64,000 nucleotides of DNA from RFSX01 sp964591455 (GCA_964591455.1 CAZQDZ010000004.1:112667-176666), one strand, 5' to 3'; counted from the first letter of the stretch, positions 1 to 8,854 are shown. Notes: generated by a model not told the origin, from the letters alone. Translations and numbers: made by a program.

Positions 1-1593
1 TATGACAATAATAATCTGATATGGGATCATTTATTCTCAGTGGATGGAGATTATACGCTTTCTGATGATTTAGATTTAACTTTTACAGCAGGAGGTACAG
101 CTAGACAAGATGCTTTTGACCAGAATGGTGTTCGAAGTACAGGTCAGATTGTATTCGGAGTTCAGAGGCACTTTAATTATGAAAATCAGTTACCTATCCA
201 ATTTTCGACGACTAGAAATATCTTAGGACTCTTTGGTCAGGCTACGTTAGACTTTAGAGATTACCTATATCTTAACTTGTCTGCAAGAAGAGATTGGGTG
301 TCAAACTTCTCAAGTGAGAATAACTCGATTACTTACCCAGGTGTAAGTGTCTCTTTCTTACCTACTCAGGTTTTTGAAGGATTGCAGTCACAAAATGGTT
401 TAAACTTTCTAAAACTAAGAGCTAGTTTCGGTACATCTGCAAATTTCGATACCCAAAATTTCTTCCCTACGGTTGGAGTTGTAGAACAGAATACAAATGT
501 CTTCACTAACGGAGGAACTTCGATTACAACAAACCAAATCGATAACTTCAGAGCTAACCCAGATTTGAGACCTGAGTTATTACAAGAGCTCGAATTTGGT
601 ATTGAGGCTAGATTCTGGAAGTATAGAGGGTTTTTAGATGTGACTTTCTTTAACAGGACAACAAATGACCTGATAGTAACACAACCATTGCCTCCTTCTA
701 CAGGATTTTCATTTACTCAGAATAATGTAGGAGAGATTAGGAATAGAGGTATAGAAGCTACGCTTGGTCTAGATGTAATCCAATCAGGAGATTTCAACTG
801 GAATTCTTCAGTTAATTTCTTTGCAAACAGTGAGATAGTAACAGAACTAGAGGAAGACTTGATTGCCTATGCAGGATCTCTTGCAGAAGGAGGAGCCTTA
901 TTCAGAGGTTCCAACGCAGCCATAGAAGGTGAGTCATTGGGTACCATTATTGGGACCCAAATTCAGAGAGATGAAGACGGAAACTTTCTAGTCAATTCGG
1001 CTGGAAGTTATGTAACTGCTGAGCAGACACTTGATGGAACAGTTCCAATAATAGGAGATGCTATTCCTGACTTTACAATGAATTATATCAATACATTAAG
1101 TTGGAAAGATCTTAGTTTTGGGTTCCAGTTTAGTCATACTAGAGGAGGAGATATACTATCAAGTACAGTAGCTACCTTATTAGGTAGAGGTCTTATAGTA
1201 GAAACTGAAGATAGACTAGCAACGTTTATCCTGCCAGGGGTTAATCCAGAGGGTAATCCTAATACAACTCAACTTAATAACTCTACTTATTTCTTTAGTA
1301 ATCTATTATTCGGTCCTACTGAAACTAGAATTTATGATGCTTCCGTCATTAGACTTCAAGAAGTTTCATTAAGCTACAGATTACCATCGAGATTCTTAGA
1401 AAAAACACCATTTGGAAACTTGTCCATAAGTGTACAAGGATTCAATCTTTGGTTCAATGCGTATAACACGCCAGCTGGAGCCAACTTTGACCCGAATGTT
1501 CAGGGAGTAGGTATTGGTAATGGAAGAGGATTTGATTTTTTAAATGGACCTAGTTCTAGAAGATATGGGTTCAGTTTAAAAACTACATTTTAA
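1..1593 (+). CDS. SusC/RagA-type TonB-dependent outer-membrane transporter, C-terminal part
   Basis: The reading frame is open from base 1, so this is the 3' part (531 codons) of a gene starting upstream; the GTG at 40 is internal. The protein is the C-terminal half or so of a SusC-like beta-barrel: aromatic strands alternate with Asn/Gly-rich loops, with family landmarks such as NPDLRPE, a GEIRNRGIEATL strand, LQEVSLSYRLP and a final segment ending in Phe (SLKTTF), the usual outer-membrane barrel end. SusC proteins import oligosaccharides or other large ligands across the outer membrane using TonB energy, with a SusD lid. The SusD gene follows after 19 bp, so the two form an operon. The plug and TonB-box regions are outside the window. 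The substrate cannot be told. Confidence 0.95.
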   Translation, partial: YDNNNLIWDHLFSVDGDYTLSDDLDLTFTAGGTARQDAFDQNGVRSTGQIVFGVQRHFNYENQLPIQFSTTRNILGLFGQATLDFRDYLYLNLSARRDWVSNFSSENNSITYPGVSVSFLPTQVFEGLQSQNGLNFLKLRASFGTSANFDTQNFFPTVGVVEQNTNVFTNGGTSITTNQIDNFRANPDLRPELLQELEFGIEARFWKYRGFLDVTFFNRTTNDLIVTQPLPPSTGFSFTQNNVGEIRNRGIEATLGLDVIQSGDFNWNSSVNFFANSEIVTELEEDLIAYAGSLAEGGALFRGSNAAIEGESLGTIIGTQIQRDEDGNFLVNSAGSYVTAEQTLDGTVPIIGDAIPDFTMNYINTLSWKDLSFGFQFSHTRGGDILSSTVATLLGRGLIVETEDRLATFILPGVNPEGNPNTTQLNNSTYFFSNLLFGPTETRIYDASVIRLQEVSLSYRLPSRFLEKTPFGNLSISVQGFNLWFNAYNTPAGANFDPNVQGVGIGNGRGFDFLNGPSSRRYGFSLKTTF

Positions 1594-1612
1594 TCACACA
1601 TAATACTAGGAT

Positions 1613-3304
1613 ATGAAAATTTATTTAAAATATATATTAGCTGTTGCTTTTATCAGCTTTACAATAGTAAGTTGTGATCAACTAGAGTTAGACATGAGGG
1701 TTAGCCCAAATGACTTGGCTGCAGATGCCTCTGATCCGAATCTATTATTAAATAGTATACAATTAGCTTATGCTGGAAATCAATCTACATTGAGTGGTTT
1801 AGCAGGTCAGCTTACCAGAATTGAGTACTTTTTTGGAAGAGATTATTTCAATAATCTTCCAGGAAGTACTATGAATGGTGTATGGAGTAGAACCTACAGT
1901 AGTGGTGCCACAGTTATTGGCGACTCTGATTTGAACGGTGTAGCTGTTGGTATTTTAACCAATCTACAGGCCTTGGAAACAGCCAATGAAAGTGGATCAA
2001 CTGACTTGTCATTCCATGTGGCTGTAGGTCGTACCCTGTATGCCCATTCTTTGCTGCAATTAGTAGATTTTCTGGGTGTAGCAGCTTTTTCACAAGCAGG
2101 AAATGCTGAATTCCCAGCACCTACATTAGATGATGGACAAAGTGTTTATGATGGCGCTTTAGGTTTACTTGACCAAGCGGCGGAAGCTTTCGCACTTGCA
2201 CCACCTACAGTAGGAGTCGAAGATTTCTTCTATGGAGGAAATAGTGCTCAGTGGCTAAGACTAGTGAATACACTAAGATTACGGTCATATGTACTAACAG
2301 GTAACCAATCTGCTTTTGATGCTATAATTACTGAGGATAATTTTATTTCAAGCAGTGCAGATGATTTCCAATTACAATTTGGAACGAGCGAATTGCAACC
2401 AGATAATAGACATCCTGATTACATCTGCGATTACAAATCAGATGGAGCAGATATCTATCAATCAAATTGGTTGATGAATTTAATGTTGAATACAAATGAC
2501 CCTAGAAGAAGATACTATTTCTATAGGCAACAAAATGCAACACCTGGTGGCGTTGATATTGCAGGAATGCCTATAGATCCAAGCGAAGAGCAATTATCAT
2601 GTTCATTAGTAATACCACCACCACATTATGATGGGTTTGTCTATTGCAGTGGTCCAGTTGGCTATTGGGGGAGATCTCATGGTAATGATGAAGGTATACC
2701 ACCAGATGGATTCCAAAGAACAGCTTCAGGCGTATATCCTGCAGGAGGCCGATTTGATGATGATTCATTTGGAGTCGTTGGCCTAGGTTTAGGCGGAGGC
2801 GGAGCTGGTATTGAACCAATAATCTTGGCTTCGTACGTTGACTTTTGGAGAGGTATTATGGCTTCTTCAGATGGTGATAGAGCTGCCTTTTTGAGAGCAG
2901 GTCTTGAAAAATCTATTGAAAAGGTCCAATCTTTTGGAGGATTAGATGGAAATGCAGATCTATCAATGGCACCAACTGAAACAGATGTAACGTCATTCAT
3001 TGATAATGTGGTTGCTTCATTTGAGAGTGCTTCTGGCGATGACAGAGAAAATATCTTTGCTGAGCAGTATTTTATATCATTATATGGTGGGGCTACTGAA
3101 GCTTATAACTACTACAGATTGACTGGATTCCCAACTACGGTTGCTCCAAATTGGGAGCCTGACCCGGGACCATTCCCTAGAACTATGTTATTACCTCAAG
3201 CAGAGGTTATTAATAATCCGGTGATAGAACAGAAAATGGATTTGACGACCCAAGTATTTTGGGATACAAATCCTCCTAGTCCGGCATTCCCACCAGCTAA
3301 CTAA
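1613..3304 (+). CDS. SusD/RagB-family surface lipoprotein
   Basis: 563 residues. The N-terminus is a lipoprotein signal with lipobox VSC (Cys21). The body is helical and SusD-like (a TPR-like N-terminal half, for example VGRTLYAHSLLQLVDFLGV and WLRLVNTLRLRSY near residues 140-225), most like the SusD-like-2 type in which the C-terminal half is loop-rich. SusD proteins sit on the cell surface, bind the ligand and close over the SusC barrel. The gene lies 19 bp after the SusC gene and 11 bp before another lipoprotein, giving a three-gene operon. Residues about 340-400 contain many Gly/Pro stretches (PPPHYDGF, GLGLGGGGAG), which is unusual and probably an exposed loop. The family is clear; the ligand is not. 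Confidence 0.93.
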   Translation: MKIYLKYILAVAFISFTIVSCDQLELDMRVSPNDLAADASDPNLLLNSIQLAYAGNQSTLSGLAGQLTRIEYFFGRDYFNNLPGSTMNGVWSRTYSSGATVIGDSDLNGVAVGILTNLQALETANESGSTDLSFHVAVGRTLYAHSLLQLVDFLGVAAFSQAGNAEFPAPTLDDGQSVYDGALGLLDQAAEAFALAPPTVGVEDFFYGGNSAQWLRLVNTLRLRSYVLTGNQSAFDAIITEDNFISSSADDFQLQFGTSELQPDNRHPDYICDYKSDGADIYQSNWLMNLMLNTNDPRRRYYFYRQQNATPGGVDIAGMPIDPSEEQLSCSLVIPPPHYDGFVYCSGPVGYWGRSHGNDEGIPPDGFQRTASGVYPAGGRFDDDSFGVVGLGLGGGGAGIEPIILASYVDFWRGIMASSDGDRAAFLRAGLEKSIEKVQSFGGLDGNADLSMAPTETDVTSFIDNVVASFESASGDDRENIFAEQYFISLYGGATEAYNYYRLTGFPTTVAPNWEPDPGPFPRTMLLPQAEVINNPVIEQKMDLTTQVFWDTNPPSPAFPPAN

Positions 3305-3315
3305 AATATTAGAGC

Positions 3316-4245
3316 ATGAAATACAAAATATTTAAATATCAACTTTATATAGCTTTTCTGGCACTTGTTACTGTTTCTTGTAATGAAGGAAATCAGGTGG
3401 TTGACCAGATTACTGAAGACGTTACAAGAGGTGCCATTTTAAGACAATTAGATGTATTATCTAATTCAGTTGCCATTAATAGTGCAACTAATGTACTTGT
3501 AGTAGGTGACAATGATTATTCGATTTTACTAGAGTATCAAGATGATGAGGGTGGAAATTTGTTAGAAAGAATGGATGTTTTTCTTAGTTATACAGATAAC
3601 ACTGACGAACCTGATAATACTGTGTCTGAAATATTATTTGAGAGCATAGCCGCTTCTGAGTTTATGACAGGTGACCGTGATTTACCAACTGTCTTGTATA
3701 CTGTCAGCGCTCAACAAATGCAGTCGGCGCTTGGATTACAGGATAACCAAATAGGCCTCGGTGGAGATTCATTCAATTTCAGATTTGAAATTTTCCTTAC
3801 GGATGGTCGTTCATTTTCTAATGACGATAATTCAGGAACGATTACTGGGTCATTCTTTAATTCACCTTTCCTCACAAATGTACGTGTAGTTTGTGCGCCT
3901 TCAGTACCAACTGCTGGTATTTGGATGTTTAGAACTGTAGATACTTTTGGAGATGGTTGGAATGGGGGAGAGCTGGTTGTATCAATTGATGGAGAAGAGA
4001 CTAGAATTGCAAACAATGATACAGGTATTTTTCCTCCAGATAGGACTGAACCTGCAATAGAAGATTTCGAAGTGGAGGTTCCAGTTGGAAGCCGAGTAAT
4101 TTCAATTCAATACATGGCTGGTGATTTTGATGAGGAAGTAGGATTTACTATAACTTCAGCAAATGGAAATGTAGTTGTGGATGTAGAGACTGGTTCTCCG
4201 CCTATAGGAGTAGAGCTATTAGATTATTGTCCAGATAATTTATAG
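3316..4245 (+). CDS. Surface lipoprotein of unknown function, third gene of a SusCD operon
   Basis: 309 residues with a lipoprotein signal (TVSC, Cys22). No named family was recognised over the N-terminal two thirds, which is acidic and probably beta-rich (EYQDDEGGNLLERMDVFLSY). Residues about 205-290 carry the motif VDTFGDGWNGGELVVSIDG, a pattern found in secreted Bacteroidota proteins as a small beta-sandwich module, followed by an acidic strand-rich tail. It sits 11 bp after susD and just before a strong terminator, so it is the last gene of the operon. Extra surface lipoproteins encoded beside SusCD pairs often help bind the ligand (the SusE/SusF position); that role is inferred from position only. 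Confidence 0.85.
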   Translation: MKYKIFKYQLYIAFLALVTVSCNEGNQVVDQITEDVTRGAILRQLDVLSNSVAINSATNVLVVGDNDYSILLEYQDDEGGNLLERMDVFLSYTDNTDEPDNTVSEILFESIAASEFMTGDRDLPTVLYTVSAQQMQSALGLQDNQIGLGGDSFNFRFEIFLTDGRSFSNDDNSGTITGSFFNSPFLTNVRVVCAPSVPTAGIWMFRTVDTFGDGWNGGELVVSIDGEETRIANNDTGIFPPDRTEPAIEDFEVEVPVGSRVISIQYMAGDFDEEVGFTITSANGNVVVDVETGSPPIGVELLDYCPDNL

Positions 4246-4259
4246 AAAATTTAATTACG

Positions 4260-4284
4260 AGCAGCCCCTAGGGGCTGCTTTTTA
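4260..4284 (+). terminator. Rho-independent terminator of the SusCD-lipoprotein operon
   Basis: A perfect 20-bp inverted repeat (AGCAGCCCCTAGGGGCTGCT) is followed by a short T run, 14 bp after the stop codon at 4245. Confidence 0.9.
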
Positions 4285-4285
4285 T

Positions 4286-4311
4286 ATATTTCTAATCATG
4301 ATTAGAAATAT
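4286..4311. repeat. 26-bp perfect palindrome just behind the terminator
   Basis: Thirteen bases (ATATTTCTAATCA) are followed without a gap by their exact reverse complement. It has no T tract of its own on the + strand. It could be a protein-binding site, a second RNA hairpin, or an end remnant of the decayed insertion sequence that begins about 80 bp further on. The sequence alone does not decide. Confidence 0.6.
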
Positions 4312-4389
4312 TCAGAGTTAGTATTACGGAGTAGGATTTCAATAGCTGTGTCAATCTAATATTTACATCAATTTTATTTTGGAAAAGCC

Positions 4390-4855
4390 TCACAAATGTG
4401 GGCTGTTTCTAAAACAGCTTCCACATTCTGCCTTCTCTCTCGAAGTTGCTTGTTAAACTAATTTTAAGTCATTGATATAATCCTTTGTGGCTTTATAGCT
4501 CAAAAATTTTCTTGAGATTTTAATCTGATGCACAATACATAATTGAATATCTACTTGCACCTCTCGTCTCTAGATTGGCCAGGCATCCAAAACTATACTG
4601 CTCTGTTGCTCATATATACAAGCCTAACCCTTTCTCCGTTTTCCTATTCTTTCCTTTCCTTTCCTTTCTAATCTACAAGATGTAATCTCTCCTTGCATTG
4701 CCTCTTCAAGAAAAGCTCTTGATTAATGGCGTGAATGCTCCTTCAGCGCTCATAAGCCCTTTGCCATCTTTTAATCGCTGTTAGACATCAGCTTTCAATG
4801 CTTCAAAATCAAATTTTTCAGCTATTTGTCCCTGATTTGTTATTATATTTCAAAG
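4390..4855 (-). pseudogene. Decayed IS256-family (mutator-type) transposase fragment
   Basis: Read on the minus strand, fragments of an IS256-family transposase are visible in order: AEKFDFEALKADV then a stop (about 4823-4785), RLKDGKGLMSAEGAFTPLIK (about 4785-4726), after a frameshift FLEEAMQGEITSC (about 4714-4674), and much later IQLCIVHQIKISRKFLS with KATKDYINDLKLV (about 4550-4455) and QATSREKAE (about 4451-4425). The IQLCIVHQI block is a conserved landmark of the family. In-frame stops, a frameshift and a large internal gap (roughly 465 bp remain of about 1.2 kb) show it is dead. A (TTTCC)x3 run at 4650-4664 lies where the basic Arg/Lys-rich stretch is expected. No terminal inverted repeats or target duplication were identified. 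Confidence 0.8.
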
Positions 4856-4893
4856 TCAGTGATATAGTTCTTGAAACATCCTAATGTTTATTG

Positions 4894-5172
4894 TTAGGTC
4901 AATGTCAATCTACTTTCTGCCAAGATTATTTTTTTTCTGTTCCATTTTGTAGATGAGTCTAACCAACTACAAATAGCTCTATAGCACGAAATAAATAGAG
5001 TTTTATTTTTTTTGTCTCTCGGTGGATAGTCAGTTTTGTATTTATTTTCTAGCAATTCTTTATATCTTTCTCTGTATTCTCTATCTAATTTTTCTTCAAT
5101 TAGTCTTTTTGCACTTAATTCAACGTCTTTCTGTGATGATTTATATTCTAGTAATTTATTTATATATTTCAT
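4894..5172 (-). CDS. Small charged protein paired with an ECF sigma factor, possibly truncated
   Basis: 92 residues, overlapping the 3' end of the sigma-factor gene by 17 bp, so translation of the two is probably coupled. Residues 1-60 are highly charged and helical (RLIEEKLDREYRERYKELL), as in the cytoplasmic N-terminal parts of small proteins co-encoded with ECF sigma factors. From about residue 60 the sequence loses this character (FISCYRAICSWL) and no clean membrane helix follows. A run of A residues on the coding strand (around 5003-5011) is a possible frameshift site: the alternative frame there gives a more hydrophobic stretch before a stop. The gene ends about 40 bp from the IS256 relic, so its original 3' end may have been lost. 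Anti-sigma function is inferred from position only. Confidence 0.55.
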   Translation of the reverse strand: MKYINKLLEYKSSQKDVELSAKRLIEEKLDREYRERYKELLENKYKTDYPPRDKKNKTLFISCYRAICSWLDSSTKWNRKKIILAESRLTLT

Positions 5173-5728
5173 TAATTCCAGTTTTTAATCTATTTAGTTT
5201 TTGAAGATTTATTCTAAGCACATTCAAGCATCTTTCTTTTTGTTTTCTTAGGGTGTTTGGATTTAAGTTCCTTTTAATAGCTATTTCTTTCAATGGAATA
5301 TCATCATAATAATATTTCTTTAGCAATTCTTTACAATTAGCGCCTAAAGAGGCCCAGGCCTCATCAAAATAGGATTTTGCTTGCGGAGAAATTGTCTCTT
5401 CAGTTTCTTCTAGTACACGATGTGCATTTTTCTCATTCTTTTTAGAAATTCTATAAAATCTCTGACAAGCCATTCTTGTAAATAAGAAGTTTAGGTTTCC
5501 GTATGCGTATTTCTGATTTATTAATCCCTTCCTGAAATCTATCAAGGTATCCATGCATATATCGTAAGCTATTTCATTAGAAACATTCAAGTTTTTTGAT
5601 AAATAATTTACTGATCTTTTAAAGTGAGTTAAAAATATGTGTTCAAACATTTTTTCGTCTCCATTTCTTAATTTTTGCACCAAATCAAGATAGCTTGATT
5701 TGGTAAGATTGAAATTTTTGTGCTTCAT
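5156..5728 (-). CDS. ECF-type RNA polymerase sigma factor
   Basis: 190 residues, the normal size for a group-4 sigma factor. A sigma-2-like region at about residues 25-95 (MFEHIFLTHFKRSVNYLSK) leads through a short linker to a sigma-4 helix-turn-helix at about 130-180 (LKKYYYDDIPLKEIAIKRNL, then NPNTLRKQKERCL). It would direct RNA polymerase to a dedicated promoter set. It is divergent from the secreted-protein gene at 6245 with about 500 bp between them and shares an operon with the small gene at 4894-5172. The locus at 6.2-13.6 kb is the obvious candidate regulon, but this is inference. Confidence 0.85.
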   Translation of the reverse strand: MKHKNFNLTKSSYLDLVQKLRNGDEKMFEHIFLTHFKRSVNYLSKNLNVSNEIAYDICMDTLIDFRKGLINQKYAYGNLNFLFTRMACQRFYRISKKNEKNAHRVLEETEETISPQAKSYFDEAWASLGANCKELLKKYYYDDIPLKEIAIKRNLNPNTLRKQKERCLNVLRINLQKLNRLKTGINEIYK

Positions 5729-6244
5729 GATTGTTAGGTTGGGTATTGTTATACATTCTTAAATTTTAAAAAAAATGCGAATTCCGAAGGTCATGCTAAT
5801 GACATAACTTAAACTAAGCACTATTTCTTGTAATAGTGTGTCTTTTAGAATTCAATGCAAGTCAACTATACGCAAGCTCTGCGTCTATAGATTCTAGTTG
5901 TCTATATAATAGATAACTCTTCACGTTAGAGAATTAGCTACATCGTAATTGTCGTAGTTTATAATTAACTAACCTATAAGTTCTCCTTAAAAAAAAGGAA
6001 TAATCAAATTAAGTCTAAATTTTGTTAAACATATTGATTGAAATCAAGAAATAGCCTATTGCAGTTTGATGACATTTCTCTGTAGAAAAATCCTCTAAAT
6101 AAATTTTGAAGAATAACGCAATGCGAAGTTCATTACTCGTTTTATTCATAATAATTTTTAAAAAAAACATTTTTAGATTGTCACGTTTGACATGATTTTG
6201 TCTTATAAGATTACTGATAACGATTATTCTTAAAAGCAATCATA
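5729..6244. other. 516-bp AT-rich intergenic region with inverted repeats
   Basis: No convincing gene is present; a 74-codon minus-strand frame at 6015-6239 has no protein-like features. Visible structure: CACTATT/AATAGTG at 5819-5838 and CTATACGCA/TGCGTCTATAG at 5866-5890, with a longer TAGAAT...ATTCTA frame around the second. Promoters for the divergent sigma-factor gene and the gene at 6245 should lie here; no exact TAnnTTTG box was found close to either start. Confidence 0.5.
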
Positions 6245-7789
6245 ATGACTAGAACAGTTTTTTTCTATTTCTTAATACTAATAACTTTCTCAAAGAATAC
6301 GATTTCTCAATCAAATTCCGCAATGGGCAATTTTGCTTATGAAGATTGTGGTTGTGATGTTAATATAGAATTATCTATATATAATGGTTTGAATGAAGGG
6401 GGGAGTCCTGGTTTGTATGGGGGTAACTTAGTGGCAAATGATGAAGAAGAATCTCTTGGAGCCGTAACTATAGCTAATCTGAATGATACAGATGGAGATG
6501 GAACAGATGATTGGGAGGATGACAATGGAGTCACTTCAAGTTTAACTGGAAGAGATGAATTAGACCTCATGAGATTTGAAATTGATTATACTGGAATTAT
6601 TCCTGATGGTTGTGATGAAAAGATTATTTTGGACCCTTCTGGAGATATTAAATTTTGGAAAGACCATACAAAGATTACTGAACAACTTACATTAGAGTTT
6701 GACTTAGATGAATTACCAGTAGTATTATATGTAGAAGCGGTTTCAGTTAGTTCTAGTTTAAAAGATATAGAAGTTGTTTCTTTTTTGGGAGATACAGAGC
6801 ACGATAAGGTTAAAGCCACAGCCATTTGGTGTGACCCAGGCATTAAGTATGTAACAGGTATATCTCCTGACCCAATAGGTTTAGTTAACTCAGGTTTGGT
6901 CAATTATATATATACAAGAATTGATAATAATGGAGACTTGTACGGTCTTGGTTATTATCAGAATTCTTTTCTGGAAGGATTGTATGGAGGTAGAATACTT
7001 ATAGAATATAATCTTCAGCCATCTGGCGCAGAATCTTTACCATTATTTTTTGATATGACTAGGCGACTAGATGAATCTAGTGGAAACATGATTTCAGGGC
7101 AGTCAGCTTTTTCAAATACAAGTGATGATTCTTTTGAGGTACAAGTTGAATTAGGCAATGATGATGAACACAATGAAGATACTGATGCATCTCCACTGAT
7201 AATGCATGTTTATGATGCGCCAGGAGGATTTACCTCTTCGAATGCATCTCAAGGACAGAATACATTCAGTTATAAATTCTGGGACGGAGACTTTGAGGAG
7301 TTTGTAAGAATGTCATTCAATCCTATTCAAGGAATAAATGAAAATGGAGAAGAAGTAATAGGTTCTAAATGTTCAGAAAATACTTCATGGGAGCATGCAA
7401 GATGCCTAGTGTTGACTAGTAGTGATCAAATTGACCCATATGATCCTTCTAATCAAGAATATGTTGTGTTGCCATCCACTCATACTAACTCTACGCCAAC
7501 AAGGATTCAAGGATCTAGTACGGGAAATATAGAAGTTCAATTATTTAGCGGAGGTACGACGGAAGGTTATAGACTATTTTTCTCGAATTCTAATACATGC
7601 TTATTGTATAATTCATCTGGTACATTAATAGATAGCGCAACTTTGAATAGTATGAACCAATGGATTTTAACTGATTCTGGCAAAATTAAAGTAACTATAA
7701 CTAATAACAATTCGTTTCAAGCAATGGATGACTTTGTGTTTTCGGTGCTAAACGATTCTGCATTGTTTAATAACATCAAAATAGAATAA
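6245..7789 (+). CDS. Secreted protein with DTDGDG motif, first member of a paralogous pair
   Basis: 514 residues with a Sec signal peptide (first ~21 residues, cut after TISQ). No named family was recognised. After the signal comes a cysteine motif FAYEDCGC followed by IYNGL, then VTIANLNDTDGDGTDDWEDD near residues 75-100, an acidic Ca2+-binding type motif, then GRDELDLM, KATAIW, YGLGYYQ, GGRILIEYNLQPSGAES, and GSKCSENTSWEH near 375. The whole order recurs in the protein at 8855-10465, so the two are full-length paralogues. No T9SS sorting domain is visible at the C-terminus. The next gene starts on the base after its stop codon, indicating co-expression. The function is unknown; a secreted structural or surface role is plausible. 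Confidence 0.85.
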   Translation: MTRTVFFYFLILITFSKNTISQSNSAMGNFAYEDCGCDVNIELSIYNGLNEGGSPGLYGGNLVANDEEESLGAVTIANLNDTDGDGTDDWEDDNGVTSSLTGRDELDLMRFEIDYTGIIPDGCDEKIILDPSGDIKFWKDHTKITEQLTLEFDLDELPVVLYVEAVSVSSSLKDIEVVSFLGDTEHDKVKATAIWCDPGIKYVTGISPDPIGLVNSGLVNYIYTRIDNNGDLYGLGYYQNSFLEGLYGGRILIEYNLQPSGAESLPLFFDMTRRLDESSGNMISGQSAFSNTSDDSFEVQVELGNDDEHNEDTDASPLIMHVYDAPGGFTSSNASQGQNTFSYKFWDGDFEEFVRMSFNPIQGINENGEEVIGSKCSENTSWEHARCLVLTSSDQIDPYDPSNQEYVVLPSTHTNSTPTRIQGSSTGNIEVQLFSGGTTEGYRLFFSNSNTCLLYNSSGTLIDSATLNSMNQWILTDSGKIKVTITNNNSFQAMDDFVFSVLNDSALFNNIKIE

Positions 7790-8485
7790 ATGAGAATTCA
7801 ATTTGTCGTAATCATTTATTTACTATCAATTTCCTGTTGCTTTTGTCAAGATACATCAAAGCAAAAGAGACTAGAATTCTATAAGTCTATATTTAAAGAG
7901 TATAATCGACCACCTACGTTTAAGGAGTTAGATTCATTTAATCTTCAGTTAAGATTTGGTATACTTAACTTCAATCAGGAAGTTGCCTTTGATTTCGAAA
8001 AAGAAAAGAAGAGAGTTAACGACCTATTTGAAAGTGATTTGAATGAATGGAATGAGTCAGATAATATCCTAGTGCCAGACACTATATTCAATTATTTAGC
8101 AAGCAGATATTTTCAATTTGATAATCAATTAGCAACAGAATATTTTTTGAACCACTGGAGTGTTTCAAAGAATCATAAAAATGACCAATCCAAATCAAAT
8201 AATATAAGAGTAGTTAGAAATTATCCTTATACCGATTATCTAGTAAATAGAAATGGGATTGTAGATTTGTTGATTCTCTTTTCTCGAATGGAAAATTCAA
8301 ATCTAAATAATGATGGGTTTGTGAATTTGCTATTTAATGAATTAAGTAGACAATATTCTAAGTCAAAGATGATAGAAATTAGCGAATTGTTAAATTCTCC
8401 GTTTATCTCAAAAAGTGATCAATTAAATTCAATCATAAATGCAATAGAGCTTAAAATTTATCCGAAATCAAATAAAACCAAATAG
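7790..8485 (+). CDS. Small exported protein of unknown function, module 1
   Basis: 231 residues, starting immediately after the stop of the upstream gene. The N-terminus is a signal peptide; the string SISCCFCQD could be a lipobox at Cys16 or a signal-peptidase I site after Cys19. The mature part is helical, charged and free of membrane segments, with no recognised domain. It occupies the same position as the gene at 10471 in the second module, but the two show no clear sequence similarity. Coupling to the DTDGDG protein suggests joint function. Confidence 0.8.
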   Translation: MRIQFVVIIYLLSISCCFCQDTSKQKRLEFYKSIFKEYNRPPTFKELDSFNLQLRFGILNFNQEVAFDFEKEKKRVNDLFESDLNEWNESDNILVPDTIFNYLASRYFQFDNQLATEYFLNHWSVSKNHKNDQSKSNNIRVVRNYPYTDYLVNRNGIVDLLILFSRMENSNLNNDGFVNLLFNELSRQYSKSKMIEISELLNSPFISKSDQLNSIINAIELKIYPKSNKTK

Positions 8486-8854
8486 CAAAAAAATCCATGG
8501 ACTTCAATCTTAATCGAAGAGCAAATCCTCAATCTTCTGTACTGGACTATAATAATATTGAAATCTCTAGATTATTTGACTTCATTAAAACTAATCAATT
8601 AGCCAAATAGAAGATGAAAGTTTAAAGAGAATATTCAGACAATTTCAAAATTGAAAATCAAATTAGAGTTAAAAATGAATATTAAATAAAAAGTAATTAG
8701 AACTTGATTTATAAAAAGAGAATCCACGTATATCGAACGAACTCGATACGCAGACCCTCAATCCCGTTCTCAGCGAGACTGCAAAAATAAGGATTTCACT
8801 TAAGATATATCTGGTTCTTGAATCACAATTTCCTTAACTAAAAATATCTTAATT
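8486..8854. other. 369-bp intergenic region with a GC-richer hairpin block
   Basis: Separates the two secreted-protein modules. A 37-codon frame at 8497-8610 (ATG, ends TAG) has no supporting features. At about 8731-8795 base composition shifts to GC-richer and two small hairpins appear: TATCGA/TCGATA around 8736-8753 and TCTC/GAGA around 8770-8782. That block is open for about 25 codons on the minus strand without any recognisable protein. The promoter for the second module should be here; no exact TAnnTTTG box was seen close to the start. Confidence 0.45.

Noticed and set aside
4650..4669. (TTTCC) repeat as a separate microsatellite or regulatory element
   Set aside because: It falls where the basic stretch of the decayed IS256 transposase is expected and is explained by slippage in that dead gene.
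6015..6239. 74-codon minus-strand frame in the intergenic region before 6245
   Set aside because: No protein-like features and an unlikely composition; the stretch is AT-rich.
8497..8610. 37-codon frame after the first module
   Set aside because: No signal peptide, motif or conserved context, and its length is expected by chance.
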